From an uncultured Chloracidobacterium sp. (lineage in GTDB: Bacteria; Acidobacteriota; Blastocatellia; Pyrinomonadales; Pyrinomonadaceae): a stretch of 64,000 nucleotides of DNA. The notes beneath the pieces were generated by a model that saw nothing but the letters and a program-made list of their open reading frames with translations, searched no databases and had not been told where the DNA came from. Shown in pieces: positions 8,118 to 16,525 of this stretch. A program made the translations under genes and the position numbers. Where the stretch lies: the NCBI GenBank assembly GCA_936914845.1, contig CAKZGE010000002.1, positions 1 to 64,000 of the forward strand, read 5' to 3'. How positions within the stretch are numbered: position 1 is the first letter of the stretch; each line of letters starts with the position of its first letter.

Positions 8118-9128
8118 ATGGAACTTATCGGCGGACTCGGTTTGATCTTCATGTTGGTCTTTGGCATTGCTCTGCTCGTCGTCGCTTGGAAGACGATCAA
8201 GATCGTTCCCCAATCGAGCGTTTTGCTTATCGAACGGCTTGGACGATTTCACAGAGTGGCCGCGAGCGGTCTTAACATCATTGTGCCGTTTTTTGAATCG
8301 CCGCGTGGCGTCTATTGGACCAACGTCCGGCCGGGAACGACCTTCATCGATTCGCGCGAACAGTTCATCGATCTGCCTCCGCAGCCGGTCATCACCCGCG
8401 ATAACGTAACGATCAACGTCGATTCTGTCGTCTATTGGCAAATTACTGATCCGATCAAAGCCGTTTATGAAGTAGCCGATCTTGTCGGCGGCCTCGTTCA
8501 GCTGACCATTACAGGTATGCGTTCGGTAATGGGCGAAATGGATCTTGACCACACCTTGTCAAGCCGTGACCAGATCAACGCAAAGCTGCGTTTGATCCTG
8601 GATGAAGCGACCGACAAATGGGGCGTTAAGGTAACTCGCGTCGATGTTAAAAACATCAACCCTCCCGAGGATGTTCGCATTACGATGGAAAAGCAGATGA
8701 CGGCTGAGCGAAATCGGCGAGCACTTATCCTTCAGGCCGAAGGCGACAAACAGGCCGCCATCACGAGAGCAGAAGGCGAAAAACAGGCATCCATTACCCG
8801 TTCGGAAGGTGATAAGGAATCCGCCATATTGACTGCCGAAGGAGCCGCACAGGCACGTCTTCGGGCTGCCAACGCCGAGGCACAGGCACTCGCTCAGGTC
8901 GCTCAGGTTCTGGGGGGTGCAGAGAATGCGACACAATATCTTTTAACGTCCAAATATGTCGAGTCGCTCCGCGATATGACACGAACGCAAAATTCAAAGG
9001 TGATCTTTATGCCGGTTGAGGCATCTAACGCATTGTCGGGCCTGGGGATGATCAAGGAGCTTTTCAAAGACGGAGAAGAAGATGCTCCGCCGCCACCACC
9101 GCGTTCTCCGCGAGAATTGAACCGCTAG
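8118..9128 (+). CDS. SPFH/stomatin-like membrane protein (QmcA/paraslipin type)
   Basis: 336 residues, with an excellent ribosome-binding site (GGAGGAAATAA before ATG). A short N-terminal membrane segment (residues about 5-25) is followed by the SPFH core: VVPQSSVLLIERLGRF-like start, NVTINVDSVVYWQI, and DLDHTLSSRDQIN. Then comes the helical tail with repeated AEGDKQAAI / AEGEKQASI / SEGDKESAI units, typical of slipins, which drives oligomer assembly. It ends in a proline-rich stretch. Such proteins form large ring-shaped complexes at the inner membrane and influence proteases and lipid domains. The usual NfeD partner is not next to it. Confidence 0.9.
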   Translation: MELIGGLGLIFMLVFGIALLVVAWKTIKIVPQSSVLLIERLGRFHRVAASGLNIIVPFFESPRGVYWTNVRPGTTFIDSREQFIDLPPQPVITRDNVTINVDSVVYWQITDPIKAVYEVADLVGGLVQLTITGMRSVMGEMDLDHTLSSRDQINAKLRLILDEATDKWGVKVTRVDVKNINPPEDVRITMEKQMTAERNRRALILQAEGDKQAAITRAEGEKQASITRSEGDKESAILTAEGAAQARLRAANAEAQALAQVAQVLGGAENATQYLLTSKYVESLRDMTRTQNSKVIFMPVEASNALSGLGMIKELFKDGEEDAPPPPPRSPRELNR

Positions 9129-9139
9129 GAGCAGTATTT

Positions 9140-9745
9140 ATGCGAACAGTGTTTGTAGCATTATTTTGTGGGATTTTAGCCGTATCCGCATGTTATGCCC
9201 AGTCGGGCGGGAAAAGAAATATGTCAAATGAAAACTCGGCCGTTACCGCCCCGGATCCCTCTTCTGTTCTGGATTTCAGTGTCACCGACATTGACGGCGG
9301 AAAGGTCGAACTCAGTAAATATAAGGGCAGTGCGCTCTTGATCGTCAATACGGCGAGTAAATGCGGCCTTACGCCGCAATATGAAGGCCTGCAGGCATTG
9401 TATGACAAATACAAGGATAAAGGCCTCGTCGTTTTGGGCTTCCCAGCCAACAATTTCATGGGTCAGGAACCTGGGACGGAAAAGGAGATCAAAGAATTCT
9501 GCACCTTGAAGTATAACGTAACCTTTCCGATGTTCGCCAAGATCTCTGTAAAAGGGGAGGGCCTTCATCCGCTTTACCAGTTTCTAACCGGCGAATCGAC
9601 GGATCCGAAGTTTGCGGGCGAGATCACGTGGAATTTTGAGAAATTTCTCGTAGGACGAGATGGTCAGATCGTGGGTCGTTTCTCGCCTAAGACCAAGCCG
9701 GATGATCCAGCGGTCATTTCCGCGATCGAAGCGGCTATCAAGTAA
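9140..9745 (+). CDS. Glutathione peroxidase-like thiol peroxidase, secreted
   Basis: 201 residues with AGGAG at 9127-9131 before ATG. A signal peptide (MRTVFVALFCGILAVSACYAQ) exports it; an SAC sequence inside the signal might also be a lipobox. The catalytic Cys is in NTASKCGLTPQY, the Trp-Asn pair in TWNFEKFLV, and the second block is GFPANNFMGQEPGT. In most relatives this block is FPCNQFxGQEPG, so the catalytic Gln is Asn here and the Cys is Ala. It reduces hydrogen or lipid peroxides with thiols, more likely thioredoxin than glutathione. It starts 11 bases after the SPFH gene and is probably co-transcribed. Confidence 0.9.
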   Translation: MRTVFVALFCGILAVSACYAQSGGKRNMSNENSAVTAPDPSSVLDFSVTDIDGGKVELSKYKGSALLIVNTASKCGLTPQYEGLQALYDKYKDKGLVVLGFPANNFMGQEPGTEKEIKEFCTLKYNVTFPMFAKISVKGEGLHPLYQFLTGESTDPKFAGEITWNFEKFLVGRDGQIVGRFSPKTKPDDPAVISAIEAAIK

Positions 9746-9810
9746 AGTTAGATCGCCCGAGACTTCGGGCAAAGCGAATCAATTGATATCTTCCGCCTTT
9801 TTTTCTTAGG

Positions 9811-10887
9811 ATGAAGCTTATTAAAATACTGTTCATTGTAACGATCTTGGCTCTTGCGGCAGTTTCCGGTTTTTTCTATTGGATATACACGTCGTTGAAC
9901 ACACCGCATACCCATGAACACTCCGCACAGTACATTAAGATCGAAAAAGGCACTTCGCCTGCTGAAATTCTCGACAAACTCGCGGCCGAAGGCGTGATCA
10001 CCTCGGCCTTTCCCCTGCGATTTTACCTCCGCACGATCGGCGATCCGTCTAAGATCCAGGCCGGAGAATATCAGTTCGCTTCGCCGATCACGCCACTGCA
10101 GGTATTGAGAAGTCTCGAAAAGGGCGAAGAACGCACTATAAAACTAACAATACCCGAAGGATTTACCCGTTTTGACATTGCCAAACGTATAGCTGAACGA
10201 TTTCCGCAGCAGCCGTCGATCGATGATCGACAAATACTTCTTTTAATGGAAGATACGTCGATGATCCGGGATATTGCCCCCGAGGCTAAAAATCTTGAGG
10301 GATACATGTATCCGAGCACATACAATCTTCCACGCGATGCAAAACCGGAAGACATTATAAAGGCGATGGTTGACCAGTTTCGCAAGATATGGAAACCCGA
10401 ATGGACCCAACAGGCTAAAACTCTTGGCAGATCCGTAAACGAGATAGTGACGATCGCCTCGTTGGTCGAGACGGAATCGAAATTCGATGCCGAACGCCAG
10501 CAGGTTGCCTCCGTTATATACAACCGTCTGCAAAAGAATATCCCGCTCGGCATTGACCAAACCGCCGTCTATGTCGCCAAGATGCAGAATCGCTGGGACG
10601 GAACTATCCACAAAAGCGATCTCGAGGCTGATTCTCCCTATAATACACGCCGCTATGGCGGATTGCCCCCGGGGCCTATCTCGTCCGTTACAGAAAGCTC
10701 GATAGAAGCCGCTTTGAATCCGGCGAAGACCGACTTTCTCTTCTACGTCCTTAATGTTCAAGCCAATGATGGGTCGCATCACTTCTATTCTTCCGCTTCG
10801 GAATTTGAAAAAGGCAAGGCCGAATACCAATCGTGGCTCGAAGAACAACGCAAATTGAAACGCGAAACACAAGACAATTCGCAATAG
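9811..10887 (+). CDS. mltG: Endolytic murein transglycosylase MltG
   Basis: 358 residues of the YceG/MltG family, anchored in the inner membrane by an N-terminal segment (residues about 4-26). A LysM-like domain follows (ISTGTSPAEILDKL-type region), then the catalytic domain with EGFTRFDIAKRI, LEGYMYPSTYNLP, the catalytic Glu in IASLVETESKF, SVIYNRLQKNIPLGIDQT and NTRRYGGLPPGPISS. It cuts nascent glycan strands and is thought to release or terminate them during cell-wall growth. It lies 65 bases after the peroxidase gene; a short GCCCGA/TCGGGC hairpin at 9755-9770 lacks a T-run. Confidence 0.95.
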   Translation: MKLIKILFIVTILALAAVSGFFYWIYTSLNTPHTHEHSAQYIKIEKGTSPAEILDKLAAEGVITSAFPLRFYLRTIGDPSKIQAGEYQFASPITPLQVLRSLEKGEERTIKLTIPEGFTRFDIAKRIAERFPQQPSIDDRQILLLMEDTSMIRDIAPEAKNLEGYMYPSTYNLPRDAKPEDIIKAMVDQFRKIWKPEWTQQAKTLGRSVNEIVTIASLVETESKFDAERQQVASVIYNRLQKNIPLGIDQTAVYVAKMQNRWDGTIHKSDLEADSPYNTRRYGGLPPGPISSVTESSIEAALNPAKTDFLFYVLNVQANDGSHHFYSSASEFEKGKAEYQSWLEEQRKLKRETQDNSQ

Positions 10888-10921
10888 GCTCAACAGCAGA
10901 GATCCCGCTCGATATCCTAAG

Positions 10922-11782
10922 ATGATAAAACTCCTCGCACTCGACCTCGATGGAACTTTGCTTGACCCTCAAGGCAAGATATCTTCCGCGAATCGCAAAG
11001 CAATAAGGGAGGCAGAACACAATGGCGTTCTAGTAACCATCGCTACAGGCCGCCGCTTTCGCGATGCCTTACCCGTCGCTCTCGAGTTAGGTCTGAATGC
11101 CCCCATCATTACCCACAATGGAGCATTGATCAAATATGCCGATACTCTAGATGCGATAAGTGTTTCTTTACTCCAACCCGATGTGTCCGGTGAGGTAATT
11201 CGGGTTGGCCGCGAACTAGGCGGCGATGCTCTTGTCAGCACCCAGCCGGAAGGCCATGGCAGCCTATTCTACGAGCGTATCTCCGAGGGCAATCTTCCCC
11301 TCCAAAAGTATATCCGCTGGGCAGAATCTCTTCATGGAACGGCCGCCGGCCAAGGATTGAAACACGTTGAAGATCTCGGAGCTGTTCTTCCAAATACCTC
11401 TGTGATCCACATTTCCTATTCCGGGCAATGCTCTGCAATGGAAAGAATGGCGAATGAACTGAGGACAGAATTTGGTGATCGGATCACGCTTTTGCAGACC
11501 ATCTACACAGCACTCGATTTCACACTGCTCGATATTTTACCGGCTGGGTCGTCAAAGGGGAGCGGCGTTGAAAAATTGGCGTCGATCAGTGGTCTTTTGC
11601 CGGAGCATGTAATGGCGATCGGCGATAATTTTAACGATATTGAGATGCTTGAATATGCCGGAACGCCTATCTTGATGGGAAATGCCGCCGAAGGCCTCCG
11701 CGCCGAAAGAGGTTATCATCGCACACTTTCAAATGCGGAAGATGGCGTTGCACGAGCGATCGAACGTTTTATCTTGGCTTGA
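10922..11782 (+). CDS. Cof-type HAD-IIB phosphatase
   Basis: 286 residues of the haloacid dehalogenase superfamily, subclass IIB. Motif I is LALDLDGTLLDP at the N-terminus with the nucleophile Asp, motif II is TIATGRRF, motif III is the Lys in GSSKGSGVEKLA, and motif IV is IGDNFNDIEML with the magnesium-binding acids. The central part is the mobile cap. Members dephosphorylate sugar phosphates, nucleotides or FMN; the substrate cannot be fixed here. It follows mltG by 34 bases in the same orientation. Confidence 0.9.
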   Translation: MIKLLALDLDGTLLDPQGKISSANRKAIREAEHNGVLVTIATGRRFRDALPVALELGLNAPIITHNGALIKYADTLDAISVSLLQPDVSGEVIRVGRELGGDALVSTQPEGHGSLFYERISEGNLPLQKYIRWAESLHGTAAGQGLKHVEDLGAVLPNTSVIHISYSGQCSAMERMANELRTEFGDRITLLQTIYTALDFTLLDILPAGSSKGSGVEKLASISGLLPEHVMAIGDNFNDIEMLEYAGTPILMGNAAEGLRAERGYHRTLSNAEDGVARAIERFILA

Positions 11783-11929
11783 TGCACTGCGTCCGAAACG
11801 CCTAGGCGGCTGAGCCATCGAACGTAAAAGAGAAGCTGCAATTGGCTTACTTGACCCGGAAATTGCTAAAATAGCAGAAAGCAATATGACCCACGGTCTA
11901 AAATACGGATCCACCAGGAGATATTTTTA

Positions 11930-12421
11930 ATGGCAAATAGAACGGCTGTAATTGAAACGAACAAAGGTACTATTCGGTTTGAGTTATTGGAAGAAGATGC
12001 CCCGAAAACAACTGAAAATTTCCGCATCCATGCCGGCAACGGCTACTATGACGGAGTTATCTTTCACCGCGTGATCAAAAACTTTATGATCCAAGGCGGA
12101 GACCCGTTGGGTGAAGGCTATGGCGGCGAATCGGCGTGGGGCGGAAAATTTGACGACGAAATAGACCGGACGTCGGATCTTTATAGCGGCCCTTACAATA
12201 AGGGTACCGTGGCGATGGCAAATGCCGGACCGAACACGAACGGCTCGCAGTTTTTCATAATGCACATTGATTATCCTCTTCCGCCAAGCTACACCAAATT
12301 TGGAAAATTGATCGAGGGCCAGGATGTGGTTGATGCGATAGCGAACGTTGACACAAATCACAATGATAAGCCGCTTGAACCGGTGGTCATGGAACGCGTT
12401 TACGTCGAAGAGACCGAATAG
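11930..12421 (+). CDS. Cyclophilin-type peptidyl-prolyl isomerase, cytoplasmic
   Basis: 163 residues with CAGGAG at 11915-11920. There is no signal peptide. Cyclophilin motifs are clear: GVIFHRVIKNFMIQGGDP with the catalytic Arg, TVAMANAGPNTNGSQFFI, and YTKFGKLIEGQDVVDAI. It speeds cis-trans isomerisation of Xaa-Pro bonds in the cytoplasm. The stop codon shares one base with the GTG start of dtd, so the two are translated together. A second, lipoprotein cyclophilin follows dtd. Confidence 0.94.
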   Translation: MANRTAVIETNKGTIRFELLEEDAPKTTENFRIHAGNGYYDGVIFHRVIKNFMIQGGDPLGEGYGGESAWGGKFDDEIDRTSDLYSGPYNKGTVAMANAGPNTNGSQFFIMHIDYPLPPSYTKFGKLIEGQDVVDAIANVDTNHNDKPLEPVVMERVYVEETE

Positions 12422-12870
12422 TGCGTGCGGTCGTCCAGCGTGTAAAAAATGCGGCCGTTTCGATCGACAATAACATTGTCGGCAGTATCGGGCCCGGAGC
12501 TCTAGTTTTGCTCGGTGTTTCGTCCGAAGACACACACGCCGACGCAAATTATATCTTGGAGAAGATATTGCATTTGCGTATCTTTGACGATGAAGACGGG
12601 CGAATGGATCGTTCCTTGGTCGAATCGGGCGGCGAATTGTTAGTTGTTTCTCAATTCACGCTCTTTGGAGACGTTCGTAAGGGGCGGCGGCCTTCCTACA
12701 TAGATGCTGCCCCTCCCGATCAGGCAGAGCCTTTATATGGATATTTCGTTACGAAGGCTATGGAGCGGCTTGGAAATGTCCAGACCGGACGTTTTCAGGC
12801 CAAAATGGATATCGAATTGATAAATGATGGCCCGGTCACTATTTTGATCGACAGTAAAAAGACATTTTAA
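12421..12870 (+). CDS. dtd: D-aminoacyl-tRNA deacylase
   Basis: 149 residues, the usual length for Dtd. It starts with GTG at 12421, overlapping the previous stop by one base. Both active-site motifs are present: SQFTLFGD and the NDGPVT loop carrying the cross-subunit Gly-Pro dipeptide that excludes L-amino acids. The start MRAVVQRVKNAAVSI is typical. It hydrolyses D-amino acids (and glycine misattached to tRNA-Ala) from tRNA, protecting translation. It lies between two cyclophilin genes and upstream of tRNA-Arg. Confidence 0.95.
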   Translation: MRAVVQRVKNAAVSIDNNIVGSIGPGALVLLGVSSEDTHADANYILEKILHLRIFDDEDGRMDRSLVESGGELLVVSQFTLFGDVRKGRRPSYIDAAPPDQAEPLYGYFVTKAMERLGNVQTGRFQAKMDIELINDGPVTILIDSKKTF

Positions 12871-12874
12871 GCAG

Positions 12875-13486
12875 ATGAGAATAAAAAGTTTATTGGCCCT
12901 ATTGATCTTGTCAGCGTTTCTTTTGGCTTGTTCAGATTCCAAAACAGCGGGCAACGGAGCTCTTACAAAGGGTGTCGCTCCGATAGCCGACCCTGAGGTT
13001 GCTGTTATCGAGATGGAAAATTCCGCCGCTTTCGGTACCATCACTATTGAGCTTTACTCGAACATCGCACCCAAAATGGTGGAACGGTTTAAGACGCTGG
13101 CCAAAGAAGGTGTTTATAATGGAACGACGTTTCACCGGATAAACGATTCGGTCATACAAGGCGGCGACCCTAATTCGAAAGATAGCGACCCGAACAATGA
13201 CGGACAGGGACGGTCCGACAAACCAAATGTGCCGGCTGAGCTTTCGGACCTTTTGTATGACAAAGGTATTGTCGGAGCGGCTCGCGGGACAGATCTCAAT
13301 TCGGCCAATTCTCAGTTCTTCATCACGCTTAAACGTGAACCCGGATTTGACAATAGATACACCATTTTCGGTAAAGTTATAGATGGGATGAATAACGTTC
13401 GGACGATAGCCGACGTAAAAAATAAAGCAATGGAGCGGCCCGTAGAAGATATCCGCATAAAAACGGTAACCATACGTCCCAAGTAG
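12875..13486 (+). CDS. Lipoprotein cyclophilin-type peptidyl-prolyl isomerase
   Basis: 203 residues. A lipoprotein signal ends in LLACSDS, so the mature protein starts at a lipidated Cys and works in the periplasm. The cyclophilin domain has GTTFHRINDSVIQGGDP, VGAARGTDLNSANSQFFI and YTIFGKVIDGMNNV. It has only about 20-25 residues of linker after the Cys. It probably helps fold exported proteins, complementing the cytoplasmic paralogue two genes upstream. It starts four bases after dtd and precedes tRNA-Arg by ten bases. Confidence 0.93.
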   Translation: MRIKSLLALLILSAFLLACSDSKTAGNGALTKGVAPIADPEVAVIEMENSAAFGTITIELYSNIAPKMVERFKTLAKEGVYNGTTFHRINDSVIQGGDPNSKDSDPNNDGQGRSDKPNVPAELSDLLYDKGIVGAARGTDLNSANSQFFITLKREPGFDNRYTIFGKVIDGMNNVRTIADVKNKAMERPVEDIRIKTVTIRPK

Positions 13487-13496
13487 TTAAACTCTT

Positions 13497-13572
13497 GCTC
13501 GCGTAGCTCAGTGGATAGAGCGTTCCCCTCCGGAGGGAAAGGCCGTAGGTTCGACTCCTACCGCGAGTACCA
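13497..13572 (+). tRNA. tRNA-Arg (anticodon CCG)
   Basis: A complete cloverleaf with an encoded CCA end. The acceptor stem is GCTCGCG (13497-13503) with CGCGAGT (13562-13568, one G-U pair). The D arm is 13506-13521, and the anticodon stem is TTCCC/GGGAA around the loop CTCCGGA (13528-13534), giving anticodon CCG for codon CGG. The T arm is 13545-13561 with loop TTCGACT, the discriminator is A, and CCA is at 13570-13572. Confidence 0.97.
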
Positions 13573-13616
13573 TTTTGATCTTACATCTTCCAGAACAAAT
13601 TTAAGCTCTTAAAACA

Positions 13617-13654
13617 AAATAACGGCCGCAGAATGACATCCGCAGCCGTTATTT
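13617..13654. terminator. Bidirectional terminator hairpin between tRNA-Arg and the C25 gene
   Basis: A perfect 10-bp stem AAATAACGGC/GCCGTTATTT with an 18-base loop lies between the tRNA and the convergent peptidase gene. A-rich and T-rich flanks on both sides suit termination in both directions. Confidence 0.75.
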
Positions 13655-13670
13655 ACAGTTTTTGCAATCG

Positions 13671-16361
13671 TTAGAAGGTCTTTCTTCTCTGCATCGTTCC
13701 GAAGGAGCTATCAGCCGAATTTTTCCGGACGGGATTGATATCCTCTTGGCCACCCGTTCCGGTATTGATCTTCAGCATCGGGTCGCCCAACAGCACCCAA
13801 GACAACCGAACGTCCGTTCCGCCGCCGATAACGGTCTTTGCATCTTTGACCATATCGCCCATTCTTTCGATCTGGTTTGCCTGAACTTGAGAATAAAAGC
13901 GGAGGCCCATTATCTCCTGAATGTCCGGTGTCGTCTTTCCCGTCGATGCCCAAGACACAACTGAACCGCCTGTAGGTGAATTCAACAGCCGCTCACCAAG
14001 ACTCGCAGCATTATCGCTTAAACCGAGAAAATACCCGTTCAAGCAAGTTAACATATTAAAAATAGTCGGCTGCGACGCATTGGTGAGACTGGCAACATTG
14101 TTGTTGCTAAAGAAGGTGGTCGAGGACCAAAGTCCTGTTGTCCCGTGACCGGAATAGTTGACCATATACTTACCTTGATTGATCGCTGCGATCAGGTCGG
14201 TCTGGGCGGTGGCTCCCCATTTGGCTATCATCGTCGCCGGAACTTCGGCCCCCAGCCGATCTCTCAGTCTGCCGCTCATCGCTTCGAAATCGTAGCCTAC
14301 CGGATCGTCGTAAGCAAAAATAAATCCTTTTTGCAGCGGTGATCCTCCCAACCCGGTTTCAAAGGTGACGGTCTTGTTATAGGCTGTGTTAACCATATCC
14401 GTGGTTCTTGCGGCAATGCGCCCGACGGCCATTTCTGCTAAACCATCATTATCGAAATCGGCCAAGTATTCGTCGCTTCCCGTTTCGGAATATATGGTGG
14501 TTACGATCTTGGTCGGAACGAAATTATAATTTCCGATGCCTTGATAATTGCGCGGATCATAAGTTGCATCACCCATCAGAAGCACATATTTGGGTGGATG
14601 CGTCCAATTGCTATTAGTATATTGCAAGAAGCTCTTGATCGATTCCGCACTCAACACCCCATAATTAAATTCGTCGTATATCTCTTCGATGTTGACCACA
14701 CGCGCGGTAAAACCTTGCGACCGACGATAATTGGCCCATGTTTCAGCCTCCGCCATGAACGTCTTGTACGAAATGATCAGCAGGTCATCGCCTGCATCGG
14801 GTTGGCCGATAAGAGCCGGATCATTTAGCGTAATTGATGACGGCTGCATAACTGCAGATTCGTCGGCGGCGTAGAATATTCCTGCTCGCCCGGCGGGCAT
14901 GTACAGAGAGAACGACGGCCCGTTTGCACGAATATCGGAACCGGTTATCATTATCGGCGATCCTTGGTAGGAAAGGTCATATAACCGCACACTTGAGGAC
15001 GTAAAACCGTCAAGCTTGGTTGCACGAATGCTGCGGGTATAGAAGTGGAGCCGGTTTTGTTCGGCAACGTAACGACGCGGGTAGGATATTTTCACCGAAT
15101 CAAATAGCGAGATATCGCCCGCCGGGCCGTTTGCCCTCATCTGCAGCGAATTGACGCCCTCCACCAAGAGCGATGTAGGCACCGTATATTGCTTGCTGAA
15201 GGGAGTACGCAACGTCCCGGTAGCTGCTTCAAGAGATTGTCCATTCAGCGATATTTCAACGGAATGATCGCCGAGTGAATATCCTTGAAACGCAATTTCG
15301 AGCGTAACATTCGGCTGAGTCAGGTCGAGGCCTGTAACATTGAATGTGTATGGTGCACCGGGTGTTGACACCAAAATACGCCCCCAGTAATTTTCCGCCT
15401 CGTCGTTCATGATGTCGTTTACATACACTGTACGTTCCTTTCGCAAGGATTCGTAGTTGTATGTTGCCGAATATACAGTGTCCGGATTCGGGCTCGCCGG
15501 TTTAGTGGCGATGCGTTTGCCGGCCGTCGATGTGTTTATCAGGAAATAGGGTCGTGTATCGCTTTCGATCGTATCAATGCCCGTGCCGTAAAATTCAACG
15601 TAACTGCCGCCGGAGCCGACCGTGATCGCCTGTTGCACACCTTCGACATAGAGCTGCCAATTAGTTTCATTGCTATTGACGTTAAACCCCGCCCCCGCAA
15701 GTTGAGCTCGCGTAATGCGATAGATGCCTTCCATTTTGACACCGATCTTAACGCCGGGCTGGGCTACTACCCATTTGTGTGCAACCGGGTCAGGAGCGGT
15801 CAGGTTTGCTTCAACAACTTTCCTCACCTCGGCCGGAAGCTGCTGCGTGTCTGCTCGCACTCGGTCCAAGCCTCTTGCGGCGCTGTTCGGGCCGTCACTA
15901 TCGACGGCCGCCGCAAACTGAACTTCAAAGGCCTTGCTGCGGTCATAAGAAACACCGAATTGAGACGACGAGGATACAGATCCATCTTTGTTAAAGATCC
16001 GAACGACGTATATCGATCCCAATGAGCCCTCGTTATCAAGCAGACTGTATTCTTCATTGAAAGACGGCTGCGGCATCGCTCGCATTCCGCTTGCAGCTAT
16101 CAATTGGTCCGAAACTAAAGTTTCGCCGTTGGCATCAATGCGATATACGTAGTAGCCGAGCGTTTCAGCCTCTACGGCCATTCGCCATCTTACGAGTACT
16201 CCGCGGCCATTTGTTGCAGCGGTCCCCGAGCCGAAAGTAGTTCGGGAAGCCGGCTCCGAGATCTTGCCCTTGGCTGTTGCCGAACCATTTTGTGCAAAGG
16301 TTGGGGCGCCGGCAGAAATTAAAATTGCGACAAGGATCAAAACGGAGACCGCTTTTTTCAT
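13671..16361 (-). CDS. Secreted C25 (gingipain-type) cysteine peptidase
   Basis: 896 residues with TTAGGAG before the start and a signal peptide (MKKAVSVLILVAILISAGAP, cleaved after TFAQ). The first half is beta-rich and probably holds Ig-like or carbohydrate-binding modules. The C25 catalytic domain starts near residue 520 with DDLLIISYKTFMAEAE and contains KYVLLMGDATYDP, then VNYSGHGTTGLW with the catalytic His, and FNMLTCLNGYF with the catalytic Cys. It likely digests extracellular or surface proteins. The tail is short (GGQEDINP onward) and does not look like a type IX sorting domain, so the export route beyond the inner membrane is unclear. It is transcribed alone. Confidence 0.9.
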   Translation of the reverse strand: MKKAVSVLILVAILISAGAPTFAQNGSATAKGKISEPASRTTFGSGTAATNGRGVLVRWRMAVEAETLGYYVYRIDANGETLVSDQLIAASGMRAMPQPSFNEEYSLLDNEGSLGSIYVVRIFNKDGSVSSSSQFGVSYDRSKAFEVQFAAAVDSDGPNSAARGLDRVRADTQQLPAEVRKVVEANLTAPDPVAHKWVVAQPGVKIGVKMEGIYRITRAQLAGAGFNVNSNETNWQLYVEGVQQAITVGSGGSYVEFYGTGIDTIESDTRPYFLINTSTAGKRIATKPASPNPDTVYSATYNYESLRKERTVYVNDIMNDEAENYWGRILVSTPGAPYTFNVTGLDLTQPNVTLEIAFQGYSLGDHSVEISLNGQSLEAATGTLRTPFSKQYTVPTSLLVEGVNSLQMRANGPAGDISLFDSVKISYPRRYVAEQNRLHFYTRSIRATKLDGFTSSSVRLYDLSYQGSPIMITGSDIRANGPSFSLYMPAGRAGIFYAADESAVMQPSSITLNDPALIGQPDAGDDLLIISYKTFMAEAETWANYRRSQGFTARVVNIEEIYDEFNYGVLSAESIKSFLQYTNSNWTHPPKYVLLMGDATYDPRNYQGIGNYNFVPTKIVTTIYSETGSDEYLADFDNDGLAEMAVGRIAARTTDMVNTAYNKTVTFETGLGGSPLQKGFIFAYDDPVGYDFEAMSGRLRDRLGAEVPATMIAKWGATAQTDLIAAINQGKYMVNYSGHGTTGLWSSTTFFSNNNVASLTNASQPTIFNMLTCLNGYFLGLSDNAASLGERLLNSPTGGSVVSWASTGKTTPDIQEIMGLRFYSQVQANQIERMGDMVKDAKTVIGGGTDVRLSWVLLGDPMLKINTGTGGQEDINPVRKNSADSSFGTMQRRKTF

Positions 16362-16525
16362 GACATAACTCCTAAATTGTATTTAACACGTACGGGTGAA
16401 ATCGCTAATGTACTATATTTTAGCCGGTAGTCCAAGCTTTATTTACCTTAGCGCTAGAAGACCGCCGCTTTCCGCTTCCGGAATGATCGACGGTCTAAAA
16501 GGAATTCGGCTTGCTAAAGTGCCCG

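Noticed and set aside
9755..9770. Hairpin GCCCGA/TCGGGC between the peroxidase and mltG genes
   Set aside because: There is no T-run after it, so it is not a convincing terminator.
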